Origin: Nitrosomonadales bacterium
GTDB lineage: Bacteria; Pseudomonadota; Gammaproteobacteria; Burkholderiales; Gallionellaceae
Assembly (NCBI GenBank): GCA_016177795.1
Contig: JACOUM010000008.1
Span: 1 to 64,000 of the forward strand
DNA length: 64,000 nucleotides
Reading direction: 5' to 3'
In this document: positions 17,441 to 25,236 of the stretch, in pieces
How positions within the stretch are numbered: position 1 is the first letter of the stretch
Layout: each line of letters starts with the position of its first letter
Notes under the pieces: model-generated
What the model saw: only the letters and a program-made list of their open reading frames with translations
Told to the model about the DNA's origin: nothing
Databases searched by the model: none
Program-made: the position numbers and the translations under genes

Positions 17441-18249
17441 TATTTCAACCCCGCCATGTAGTTCACCAGCATTTCAAGCTCCTTCGCTTTCATTTGCTCA
17501 CCGAATGTCGGAGGCATCATGCCGCCTGTAAATCCCTGGGCGATGACCGCTTCAGGATCGAGAATCGCCTGCCGCAAATAGTCTTTGCTTTTTGACTTAC
17601 CAACCTTGGTAAGATCAGGCCCCAACGCGCCGACCTGGTCAGCCACTTTATGACACATACCGCAACCATATTTGACAATAACTTCCTCGGGCGTTTTCAG
17701 CGCAGCTTCCTCAACAGGAGCTGCACCCTCGGCCGGAGCGGCATCCATCTGCGGAATCTCGACCGTCACTTCACTGCCACTCGAATCCTGAAGATAGGCG
17801 ATTACCGCCGCAAGCTCAGCCTCGTTCAACCCGATACCGCCGCCAGAAACGTCAGGCATCGGACTCTCGGTGTCGTTGCTGCCGGATTTGCCAAAACCGG
17901 CCACCACATAGGCCGAGGGTTTCACCAGCGACTCGTGAATATACTCCTGAACCGTCTTGGCTTCGCCCTTGTAACGAGCATCCTTCATGCGCTCTTCGGC
18001 ATTGGCGCCCACCTTGTCCAGCATCGGCGCCCGGCCCATTGCGTTGTGGCACAGGGTACAAGTGCCCTTGCCGTTAAAAATCTTGCCGCCCAGCGCGATG
18101 AATTGATCCATGGTCATCGCGCCGAGATCCAGCTTTTCCTCCACCGGCGGCGGTGCCGGCTTGATCTGCGGGATGCCGAAGTTGGAAAAGCCCCAGAACC
18201 CACTGATTACCAGCAGGCTGAAAAAGGCTGTTTTAAAAAAATTCTTCAT
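17440..18249 (-). CDS. Dihaem cytochrome c
   Basis: A 269-residue protein with an N-terminal hydrophobic anchor (about 8-24) and two cytochrome c domains, CTLCH near 64-68 and CGMCH near 195-199, joined by a Pro/Ala/Glu-rich linker. A GGMMPPTFG segment near the C-terminus would supply the second haem's Met. The start overlaps the stop of the bd-like oxidase gene by four bases (ATGA), so the products are probably made in equal amounts and work together. Confidence 0.85.
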   Translation of the reverse strand: MKNFFKTAFFSLLVISGFWGFSNFGIPQIKPAPPPVEEKLDLGAMTMDQFIALGGKIFNGKGTCTLCHNAMGRAPMLDKVGANAEERMKDARYKGEAKTVQEYIHESLVKPSAYVVAGFGKSGSNDTESPMPDVSGGGIGLNEAELAAVIAYLQDSSGSEVTVEIPQMDAAPAEGAAPVEEAALKTPEEVIVKYGCGMCHKVADQVGALGPDLTKVGKSKSKDYLRQAILDPEAVIAQGFTGGMMPPTFGEQMKAKELEMLVNYMAGLK

Positions 18250-20114
18250 GCCTGCTCCTTCCAGTATCCCTTGGCAACAACATGTTTGCCGCTAATCGTG
18301 CTCAGCCAGAAGACGAAGATGACCATGGCCATGAATATGATCGTCCCGACTGACACCACGCTGGCCGCGTAGCCCAGACCAGGTGTAAAGGCATCGGGAG
18401 AGCCGTCACGGAAGATATTGGATACATGCCAGTGCTGGCGAATGCCGGAACGGACATAACCCATCAGGCCCATCAGCCAGGTAAAGGATACCGCCAGCAG
18501 GAACAGTGCATATTGCGAGCGTGCCGGCATGCGTCCCCAGTGCAACGGCGCCACATCTTTCGCACCCTTGTACATGAATGCATCGATGACCAGGCTGGTG
18601 ATAATAATGGTCAACGTGGTCAGCACCTGCGGTATCGAGGCCGCCACCTTGTACACCGTGTTGGTGAAGTAACCATAATAGACACCCAGTATCACGATAT
18701 TGATCAGTCCCACGGTAAACAGCGCAATCTGCGCCGCATTACCCGCTGCCGCCCACGATACGGTAGCAACCTTGTTGGCACGCCGGTAAAACACAAAGCT
18801 CAGGAATGTGAAGGTAAGCAAGAAGTTCACGGCCGTGTTCTTAGCCGGCATGATGCCAAACACGCCCAGGATCTGGTGATAGGGCCCGCCCAAGTCCTTG
18901 AGCTCGGAATTGGTGAGCACCAAGGTATGCGGCGTAAACCACACCAGGAAGGCCAGCACCAAGACAGCGGCGATGTATTTGATCCTGGGGTTGTAACGAT
19001 ACGCGCCGTCGCTGCGACCCATGCCGCACCACAGATAATAGTTGGCCGACAGGAACAGGGCGCCGATCAACACTGCCTGGATAATAAATATCCAGGCGAA
19101 CACACCACCCATCAGGGTGATACCCATCTGCTGGCTGTAGGCATACATTTCTGCGGTAAGGTAATAACCGGCGAAAGGCAGCGGCAGCAGCGCGGAAATG
19201 GCGATGAAGTTGGCGTTATAGCCTACCCAGTCATAATGGGCACGCTCTTCCTTCTTCTGCGCACTAAGAAACTTGAATGCGGCATAGGCGCCGACAACCG
19301 AACCGCCATACGCCACGTTGGCGACCACCCGGTGAATGTTGATCGGGTTCCACAGGAAGTTGTGAATTGCCTCCCAAGTGTTGCCATTGAACACGCCCGC
19401 CGCATCCACAGCCGCCGGGCTCATCATGAAGGTCGTCCATGCATTGGCCAGGAACATCAGCTGCAAACCCACCGCGTTAAGCAACAAACCGAAGGTCAGG
19501 TGAATCCATTTCTTGTTGCCGCCCTGCAGCCAGTGCCAGCCGTAATAATAGATATACAGGACCGCGCTTTCGGCGAAGAACAGCAGCGCGTAGGCAAACA
19601 TGCTCTCCTTGAAGATCATGGCCAGATACTTGAACAAGTCGGGATAGAACAGGATCAGGCCGAAAGACAACAAACCGCCCAGAATCGCGGTCAGCGAATA
19701 GGCAGTGATACTGACCTTGATGAATTCATAGGCCATGTTGTCATAGCGCTCATCCCGGGTCACCATGCCGATCACCTCGATGATGAACACGAACATCGGC
19801 ACCGCGACCACAAAGGCTCCGAACCAGAGGTGCAGCTGGGCCACCAGCCACACCATCACCCTGGCATTTACGCCCGGGATGGTGGGGTAGTCCGCCTCAG
19901 TCAGCTTAGGCGCTGGCGGAAAGGTTATCGCATTTGCGACGGGCTCTGCAGCTGCGTCCGATGCGGCGGCTGACGCCGGTGCGGCGGCCGATGTTGCTTC
20001 GGCCGCCGCCGCCTCGGAAGCATGCACTGCAGGCATGAAATCGGGCAGCATGAACATGGCCAGTATGACCAGCATCAATGCCCCGAAGGTTATTTTCATA
20101 TTCCGTGTTAGCAA
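18246..20114 (-). CDS. Cytochrome bd-like oxidase subunit (CydA-related, extended)
   Basis: A 622-residue polytopic membrane protein, longer than CydA. TTG 20114 is the likely start because CAGGAG lies 6 nt before it; ATG 20099 lacks such a site. A signal-like helix and an Ala-rich linker precede the core. CydA-like features are H95 in a helix matching the b595 ligand helix, E182 preceding a YYGW segment as CydA E107 precedes FFGW, H261 matching the b558 His, and a Met at 330 or 335 matching the b558 Met. The CydA Glu99 equivalent and the long Q-loop are missing. No cydB is present. Similar bd-like proteins are known in nitrite-oxidising Nitrospira. With five cytochrome c genes alongside it, it may take electrons from cytochrome c rather than quinol. 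Confidence 0.8.
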   Translation of the reverse strand: MLTRNMKITFGALMLVILAMFMLPDFMPAVHASEAAAAEATSAAAPASAAASDAAAEPVANAITFPPAPKLTEADYPTIPGVNARVMVWLVAQLHLWFGAFVVAVPMFVFIIEVIGMVTRDERYDNMAYEFIKVSITAYSLTAILGGLLSFGLILFYPDLFKYLAMIFKESMFAYALLFFAESAVLYIYYYGWHWLQGGNKKWIHLTFGLLLNAVGLQLMFLANAWTTFMMSPAAVDAAGVFNGNTWEAIHNFLWNPINIHRVVANVAYGGSVVGAYAAFKFLSAQKKEERAHYDWVGYNANFIAISALLPLPFAGYYLTAEMYAYSQQMGITLMGGVFAWIFIIQAVLIGALFLSANYYLWCGMGRSDGAYRYNPRIKYIAAVLVLAFLVWFTPHTLVLTNSELKDLGGPYHQILGVFGIMPAKNTAVNFLLTFTFLSFVFYRRANKVATVSWAAAGNAAQIALFTVGLINIVILGVYYGYFTNTVYKVAASIPQVLTTLTIIITSLVIDAFMYKGAKDVAPLHWGRMPARSQYALFLLAVSFTWLMGLMGYVRSGIRQHWHVSNIFRDGSPDAFTPGLGYAASVVSVGTIIFMAMVIFVFWLSTISGKHVVAKGYWKEQA

Positions 20115-20188
20115 GATCTACTCCTGTTTATGCACGCGTGTGCGTTACCTTAAGAGGAAACACCCTTAAGCATGGTGATGACAAATTC

Positions 20189-20305
20189 TTAATGACCATA
20201 TACCAGCGTCAACCCCTGAAGCTTCATCATGGAGAAATCCAGGGCAAAAAATACCAGGCAAAACACTATAAATGCACCGATGAACGGTAAAAAATAAGCT
20301 TTCAT
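20189..20305 (-). CDS. One-helix membrane microprotein (38 residues)
   Basis: ATG 20305 is preceded by GAGGG at 9-10 nt spacing, and the frame ends with TAA at 20189-20191. The product is one long hydrophobic helix (about 4-24) and a short polar tail. It lies 75 nt upstream of the bd-like oxidase gene, in the position and size range of CydX/CydH/CcoQ-type small subunits. No sequence family is recognised. Confidence 0.6.
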   Translation of the reverse strand: MKAYFLPFIGAFIVFCLVFFALDFSMMKLQGLTLVYGH

Positions 20306-20309
20306 GTCG

Positions 20310-20435
20310 TTACGCCCTCAAGAACCATACAAAGAAAACGGTTACTGCGGCCAGCGTCAGGCTAAAAATGGCCGGCCCCAGCCACGGAAACTTCGATGTT
20401 CCGCATTCTTCTGTTTCACAATTATCAGCACTCAT
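20310..20435 (-). CDS. One-helix membrane microprotein (41 residues)
   Basis: ATG 20435 follows a strong GGGAGGG ribosome-binding site, and the stop TAA is at 20310-20312, 4 nt before the next microprotein. The product has an acidic, Cys-containing N-terminus (CETEEC) and one hydrophobic helix (about 18-38) ending in Arg. A CydX-like or complex-stabilising role is inferred from context. Confidence 0.6.
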   Translation of the reverse strand: MSADNCETEECGTSKFPWLGPAIFSLTLAAVTVFFVWFLRA

Positions 20436-20486
20436 ACCAACCCTCCCTCAGCGGTTTATTTGCCCGTTACGGCATACTCTCTCGCA

Positions 20487-20511
20487 AAAAGGGGGAAAAT
20501 CACCCCCTTTT
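20487..20511 (-). terminator. GC-rich hairpin with T run inside the oxidase operon
   Basis: On the - strand the sequence reads AAAAGGGGG, a 7-nt loop, CCCCCTTTTT. It sits between the 34- and 41-residue microprotein genes, so it would act as a partial terminator or as an mRNA processing/stability boundary between the two leading cytochromes and the oxidase genes. Confidence 0.5.
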
Positions 20512-20530
20512 CGAGTTCTGCCTTGCTCAA

Positions 20531-20635
20531 CTATATGACGTAGAAATACAGGATCAGGCAAATGAAGACGACATTCACCAGCAGTCCGGAAAAAATAACG
20601 CCGTCAGCAAGATATTTTTTGCTCAGCAAGCTCAT
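20531..20635 (-). CDS. One-helix membrane microprotein (34 residues)
   Basis: ATG 20635 is preceded by AAGG at about 8 nt, and the stop TAG is at 20531-20533. The product has a short basic N-terminus and one hydrophobic helix (about 13-34). It lies 10 nt downstream of the 121-residue cytochrome c gene. No family recognised. Confidence 0.5.
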   Translation of the reverse strand: MSLLSKKYLADGVIFSGLLVNVVFICLILYFYVI

Positions 20636-20645
20636 TCAGATCGCC

Positions 20646-21011
20646 TTACTTGGCGGTGCACTTGCAAAGCTTGCGGATATGCGCCAGCAACCCGTCCACT
20701 TCCGCATCGGACAAGGTAGCACCCCATGGCGGCATCAATGGGGACTTGCTGATAGCCGGCCCGCCATCCTTGATAACGGTTCTGATGTCGTCATCGGAAC
20801 GCTTTTCCATGTCCGCGGTAACGGTGAAGTTACGCGGGTCCGTGGAAAAACTCTTGGTGACATTGATGCCCTTGCCATCGCCCTTTTCACCATGACACTG
20901 CGCACAATAAAAATCGAATACCTGCTTGGCGTCGTCCGCCGCCTGCGCTGAACCAGCAGCGCTCAGAGCCAAACCAAGCGCCATGGTAATCATTATTACA
21001 AATCTCGACAT
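20646..21011 (-). CDS. Small periplasmic monohaem cytochrome c
   Basis: A 121-residue class I cytochrome c with a Sec signal peptide (cleavage near AQA, residue 24), haem motif CAQCH near 36-40 and a MPPWG Met-ligand segment near residue 93. About 97 residues mature, a typical soluble electron shuttle. Second gene of the operon and the most likely mobile donor to the membrane cytochromes downstream. Confidence 0.85.
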   Translation of the reverse strand: MSRFVIMITMALGLALSAAGSAQAADDAKQVFDFYCAQCHGEKGDGKGINVTKSFSTDPRNFTVTADMEKRSDDDIRTVIKDGGPAISKSPLMPPWGATLSDAEVDGLLAHIRKLCKCTAK

Positions 21012-21040
21012 GAGTCTATCCCTCCGTTAATTCGCTTCTA

Positions 21041-21694
21041 TCACTCAAAAGTGGCAATGTATGCCGCCAAGCCTTCCATATCCTTCGGGCTCATTGCCTT
21101 GGAAAAGTCTGGCATATCCCGAACCGGCTTGAAGGACTTGACGTCTGTCAAGTAAGCATAAACCCAGTCAGGATTCAGCCTCTTGCCCGCGCCGACCAGA
21201 GAGGGTCCACTCAGCCCGCCCGACACATCGCCCTTCGACTCGGTCTGATGACATCCGCTGCAAGGCATTTTTTTGGCGAAGATGTTGCGCGCCTGCGGAG
21301 TGCTTTTTGCCTTAATCTTGCCCGCCGCAACTTTGGCAGAAGTCAGGCCCATCAGGTAATCGGTGAGCGCAGCAGCGTCGCCTGCTGACGATTTGGGATG
21401 GTCACCCGCGTTCTTTTCGGTGAGGGAGTTGTATTTCATCGGACGAATCGGCTTGGGATCCTGCAACCATGCCGCCAGCCAGCCCTTCTGAAACTTGCTG
21501 CCAGCATAGAACAGCTCTGGACCCTTCTTTGCCAACTGGTCTGCAATGGTCTTTTCCTTGGCCGGACCATCGGTGTAATGACAGCTGGCGCAGTTCTTCT
21601 TGAAAATTGCGTCCCCGCCACCTGCATAACTGGGCGCTGTCATCGTGACCAGCAAAGCCGCTCCTAGGGAAACGGTAACTGCTAGCAGTTTCAT
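21041..21694 (-). CDS. Periplasmic dihaem cytochrome c
   Basis: A 217-residue protein with a Sec signal peptide (cleavage near SYA-G), haem motifs CASCH near 35-39 and CSGCH near 144-148, and MPDF as a likely C-terminal Met ligand. A good AAGGAA ribosome-binding site precedes ATG 21694. First gene of the bd-like oxidase operon, about 273 nt downstream of the predicted transcription start of an FNR-type promoter. Confidence 0.85.
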   Translation of the reverse strand: MKLLAVTVSLGAALLVTMTAPSYAGGGDAIFKKNCASCHYTDGPAKEKTIADQLAKKGPELFYAGSKFQKGWLAAWLQDPKPIRPMKYNSLTEKNAGDHPKSSAGDAAALTDYLMGLTSAKVAAGKIKAKSTPQARNIFAKKMPCSGCHQTESKGDVSGGLSGPSLVGAGKRLNPDWVYAYLTDVKSFKPVRDMPDFSKAMSPKDMEGLAAYIATFE

Positions 21695-22119
21695 ATCGCA
21701 TTCCTTTCTATTTCTATGGATTCAAAAAAACAAACTGTTACGGATTGGATTTTATTGGGCTCTGAAAACCGCTCATTTCTTCGCTTGCGCGAAGGCATGG
21801 AGCCGGCTCAACCAACAAACCGGCAACCTGTGCGTGAACGACAGATTTCTCGAAGCTCCCTTTTTTTGATTTTCTATTATTTTTATTAAAACACCCAATA
21901 TTTATGAGGCCACTCCTCGCCAAGCCTTATCAAACCTAGCTTTGTATTACCCCTAGCAACCACATTGGTGCGGAAATATAGCATAACAAAACCCCCCTTT
22001 ATTGATCTAGGTCAACTTGTACGGGTCAATTTGGCACCGTTCCAGGATCTCAATGGCAACATCCACCCGCTCACTGAATGAAGCCATTTCAGTGTGCGGC
22101 CTACCGCTCATCAAGCCTT
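21695..22119. other. Gene-free promoter region of the oxidase operon
   Basis: About 425 nt between the first cytochrome gene and the end of arsM. It holds the FNR-type promoter at 21975-22015 and a long leader. The leader includes the short hairpin CTTCGCTTGCGCGAAG (+ strand reading, near 21778-21793). Nothing else recognised. Confidence 0.6.
21975..22015 (-). promoter_or_regulatory. FNR/Dnr-type site and promoter for the bd-like oxidase operon
   Basis: TTGAT-CTAG-GTCAA (22002-22015) is an FNR/Dnr-type palindrome with one half FNR-like and one half Dnr-like. On the - strand TATATT (21975-21980, 5 of 6 matches to TATAAT) lies one base from the position expected for a site centred at -41.5. 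The predicted start is near 21967. Confidence 0.7.
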
Positions 22120-23157
22120 TCAGCAGCATGCGTTACTTCCACTCGCAGCTTCATGCTCGAAGGGCAGCCCGCCGCCACAGCCGGCAAACAGGCCATAGTG
22201 GCGGCTGAAGTCACCGATGAACTCAAAGTGCCCGCGGAAACGTGTTTCGTGCAGCATCCGCCAGGTATTGCCGCAAACCGGAAAGACGCGTCCCGCCTCG
22301 ATATCGTGATGCTTGTCCAGTACCAGACGGTATGGATGATCGGGTATGGTGCCGCGATAAATGACCGCCTGCCCATAGTCCTCACAGGCGGTTTCCATGC
22401 TGTCCAGCTTGAACAGGCGATAGGTCGCCGAATAAAAACGGATATTGCCGGCGATCAGCGCAAGCTCCGGGTCAGTAATATCCAGCGGCCTGTCAGTAAC
22501 CAGCCGCGCATCGGCAAAGCCCTGCCGATGTGCAATCCGCAGAAAATCGTTCCAGTACAGCGCGCCGCCCAGACACTCGCCGTACATTACCGGGTCATTG
22601 CGAACCTGGTCCGGCACGCGCCGGTCGGCGTACACATCAGAGAAGTAAAATTCACCACCCGGCTTGAGCAGGCGATGCACCTCGTGCAATACAGCATCCT
22701 TGTCCGGCGACAGGTTGACCACACAGTTCGACACGATGACATCGAAGCTGTTTGACTCCAGCCCGAGTTCATCGAGACGCTCAATGTAACCCTGCCTGAA
22801 AGTTACATTGTCGAAGCCGAACAATTCGCTGTGGTAGGCACGATGTTTTTCGGCAACCGCCAGTTGCTCCCCAGTCATGTCTATCCCGACCACATGACCG
22901 CGTTCGCCCACGAGCTGCGCCAGCGCATAAACATCCCGCCCGGAGCCGCTGCCCAAATCCAGCACGCGGCAGCCTTCAAGCAGGGGCGGGCAAACCAGGC
23001 CGCAACCGTAATAACGGGAAATGACCTCAGGATGGATACGCGCCAGCAGCGGCTTGAGCCAGCCCGGCACTTGCGACGCATCACAACAAGCGGAAGTCTT
23101 CAGGTCGTCGGAATGCTGCAACTGGCGCCCATAGTAATCTTTAACAAGGCTATGCAT
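22120..23157 (-). CDS. arsM: Arsenite methyltransferase ArsM, arsenosugar type
   Basis: A 345-residue SAM-dependent methyltransferase. Motif I reads VLDLGSGSGRD (about 66-76) with GIDMT following. An N-terminal YYG...DLKTSACC segment, a YGCGLVC segment and SNCVVNLS supply the Cys positions typical of As(III) S-adenosylmethionine methyltransferases. Expected reaction: stepwise methylation of arsenite, giving dimethylated arsenic for arsenosugar synthesis. Last gene of a six-gene operon with arsS, which supports this over a general methyltransferase role. The C-terminal part is longer than in minimal ArsM proteins. Confidence 0.85.
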   Translation of the reverse strand: MHSLVKDYYGRQLQHSDDLKTSACCDASQVPGWLKPLLARIHPEVISRYYGCGLVCPPLLEGCRVLDLGSGSGRDVYALAQLVGERGHVVGIDMTGEQLAVAEKHRAYHSELFGFDNVTFRQGYIERLDELGLESNSFDVIVSNCVVNLSPDKDAVLHEVHRLLKPGGEFYFSDVYADRRVPDQVRNDPVMYGECLGGALYWNDFLRIAHRQGFADARLVTDRPLDITDPELALIAGNIRFYSATYRLFKLDSMETACEDYGQAVIYRGTIPDHPYRLVLDKHHDIEAGRVFPVCGNTWRMLHETRFRGHFEFIGDFSRHYGLFAGCGGGLPFEHEAASGSNACC

Positions 23158-23204
23158 GACTTCTCAATCCTTCCTATTCACGATCAATTTGCGCACAAGG
23201 TCCC

Positions 23205-23939
23205 TCAACGAATGGCGCAAGGCTGCTCTCTCGAGACAAAATGCAAATCAGCAAAACCGGCCCTGGCCTTTTCCGCGGTATTGTCCGTATCCGATGCCAC
23301 GGCCAATAGTGTCACTTCACCCTGCTCCGCTGCAAAGCCCAGCTTGAAGTCGGAAAGCAGATCTCTGCGTTCTGATACCCAGCTACCTGCCCTTGCCGCG
23401 CCCGACTCCACAACAATCATCCGGGTACGGTCGGTATAAGCATTGGGACGATATGTGCCGATCGGATAGCGGTTGTCCCAGACATAGTTCAGTGCCGCAT
23501 CCGGCACGGCATCACCATAAATTGTGCGTGCCAAGCCTAACTTGGCACGCGTAATGAAGTCAATCATGGAAGGCGGCAATTTGAATGCCACGTAAACGCG
23601 TGCCGCATAATCGTCGCCGCTTTTCTTTGCCATGTCCGCGTTGATCAGCGGCGCATCAACACGCCAGCTCCAGCACAGGACCGGGGTCAGGGAAAGGTCC
23701 ACTTCGACCGGGCGCGCCAGCAGCGTCATGCTGCTGTCGGCCGTCGCCTCGATGGCCGGGACGCCATCCCACAGCCTGATGCGGTACTGTGTCGCAGCAA
23801 CATGTTTATCCAGTTGCAACAAACGCCACGGCGCCGGCACGGCAGTATCGGCTCCGTCGAAGCGGCCAACCCAATTCTCCTCGCCGGCGCAGGCAATCGG
23901 CAACATCAGCATCCAGCAAAAAAAGATCAATCCGGGCAT
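23205..23939 (-). CDS. DUF3047-family exported protein
   Basis: A 244-residue protein with an N-terminal signal segment (about 1-19), then a beta-rich domain containing CWSWRVDAP and DYAARVYVAF, characteristic of DUF3047. Its start overlaps the end of the preceding gene by 13 nt. Biochemical function unknown. Within this operon it is presumably periplasmic and linked to arsenosugar handling. Confidence 0.75.
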   Translation of the reverse strand: MPGLIFFCWMLMLPIACAGEENWVGRFDGADTAVPAPWRLLQLDKHVAATQYRIRLWDGVPAIEATADSSMTLLARPVEVDLSLTPVLCWSWRVDAPLINADMAKKSGDDYAARVYVAFKLPPSMIDFITRAKLGLARTIYGDAVPDAALNYVWDNRYPIGTYRPNAYTDRTRMIVVESGAARAGSWVSERRDLLSDFKLGFAAEQGEVTLLAVASDTDNTAEKARAGFADLHFVSREQPCAIR

Positions 23940-24550
23940 GATGCTGCCTGCAGCCAGTTGGCCGGAATGCGCTCCAAGTCGTCCGGCTCGTCAACGTCGT
24001 GCAATGGCGTACCCACCTCCAGCGACCAGCCCAATTGCCCGATGCGTGCGATGGTCTCGGCAGCCACGCTATCTGTGCTCCAGGCAATATTGCTGAACAG
24101 CGACGAATGAAATTCAGTGAGCCCCAGCAGGGCATAGCCACCATCTGCTGCGGGATAAATGACGGCGTCTTTACGCTTGAGCGCGACGGCGGCCTCGCGC
24201 AACAGCGGCGCACTCATTTCGACACAATCGGTACCGATCAGCAGCGCTGATTCATCATGTTCAAGCGCACGTTGCGTGGCGCGAGCAAGCCGGGCGCCTA
24301 GATCGCCGTCGCCTTGCGCACTGATCTCGATCTCTTGTGCAATATCCACGTCATGCCAAGCAGTTGAAACGATCTCAGGCGTAACACACAACTCGACCGG
24401 ACCGATCGCGGCAGCCATTGCGCTGTCCAGTGTCCGGAGCAGCATCCGGCGCGCGAATCTCGCCGCACCCGCTGAACCAAGCACCGGGATAAGCCGCGTC
24501 TTGGCAAAACCGGCCTGTGGCGCCTTGGCAAATACAATTATTCTGGTCAT
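23927..24550 (-). CDS. TIGR04282-type glycosyltransferase-like protein (DUF2064)
   Basis: A 207-residue protein from ATG 24550, which overlaps the preceding stop as ATGA; a longer frame would intrude on that gene. It opens with IIVFAKAPQAGFAKTRL, and TDC near the middle and DVDEPDDL near the end match the nucleotidyltransferase/GT-A-like DUF2064 family. Members are often paired with TIGR04283 glycosyltransferases in arsenosugar clusters, as here. Likely role: making or transferring the sugar part. Confidence 0.8.
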   Translation of the reverse strand: MTRIIVFAKAPQAGFAKTRLIPVLGSAGAARFARRMLLRTLDSAMAAAIGPVELCVTPEIVSTAWHDVDIAQEIEISAQGDGDLGARLARATQRALEHDESALLIGTDCVEMSAPLLREAAVALKRKDAVIYPAADGGYALLGLTEFHSSLFSNIAWSTDSVAAETIARIGQLGWSLEVGTPLHDVDEPDDLERIPANWLQAASCPD

Positions 24551-25233
24551 CGGTATGACCTGGCCAGTTCGCTGGCGGGCACGCCACGCCAGTAATGCCA
24601 GCGCAACCGCCACATCAGCCATATCGTTCTCCACACCCCATTCACCTCCCAGCGGCGTCCGGAGGTGGCTACCCGATCCATCAGGTAAATCGGTCTGGAT
24701 CGTGCCAACAGACGTTTGGACATCTCAATATCCTCCATCAATGGCTGATCCGGAAATCCGCCCACCGCTTCGAAGGCACGCTTGGTCATAAACATGGCCT
24801 GATCGCCGGTTGCGATTCCGGTGAGACGTGAGCGCCAATTCATCAGCCTGGCAACCACTCGCAGCATGAATGCGCAGCCGTCGATGCGCACAGCAAAATG
24901 TCCCCATGCAATTTCATCGGCGCTTCCACCACGCCGGATGACTGTTTCGATTGCCTGTCCCGCGCACAAGGGCAACGCGGTGTCGGCATGCAGAAACAAC
25001 AGGACCTCGCCGTGTGCGGCAGACGCACCAGCGTTCATTTGCCGCGCCCTGCCGCGCTCGGCGCAAATTACCTGCGCTCCGGCGCGTGAGGCTATTTGCT
25101 GCGAGCCGTCCCCGCTTCCGCCGTCCACCACGATCACTTCGGCGCCGCATGCACGCAGCGGGGCGAGATGATCCAGCAAACCCGGCAACACGCCGGCTTC
25201 ATTGAGCACGGGGATAATAATCGAGAGCTGCAT
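24547..25233 (-). CDS. TIGR04283-type family 2 glycosyltransferase
   Basis: A 228-residue GT2 enzyme: IIIPVLNE at the N-terminus, VVDGGSGDG (sugar-nucleotide binding) near residue 35, FLHADT near 80 as the metal-binding DxD equivalent, and a C-terminal amphipathic/hydrophobic part suggesting membrane association. The family is tied to arsenosugar biosynthesis clusters. It is 3 nt downstream of the TVP38 gene and overlaps the next gene by 4 nt. Confidence 0.85.
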   Translation of the reverse strand: MQLSIIIPVLNEAGVLPGLLDHLAPLRACGAEVIVVDGGSGDGSQQIASRAGAQVICAERGRARQMNAGASAAHGEVLLFLHADTALPLCAGQAIETVIRRGGSADEIAWGHFAVRIDGCAFMLRVVARLMNWRSRLTGIATGDQAMFMTKRAFEAVGGFPDQPLMEDIEMSKRLLARSRPIYLMDRVATSGRRWEVNGVWRTIWLMWRLRWHYWRGVPASELARSYR

Positions 25234-25236
25234 GGC

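Noticed and set aside
18426-19973. A 515-codon open frame antisense to the bd-like oxidase
   Set aside because: His/Gln/Arg-rich composition typical of the complement of a membrane-protein gene; no family match.
21695-21970. A riboswitch in the leader of the oxidase operon
   Set aside because: No conserved core of a known class was found; only a short hairpin near 21778-21793.
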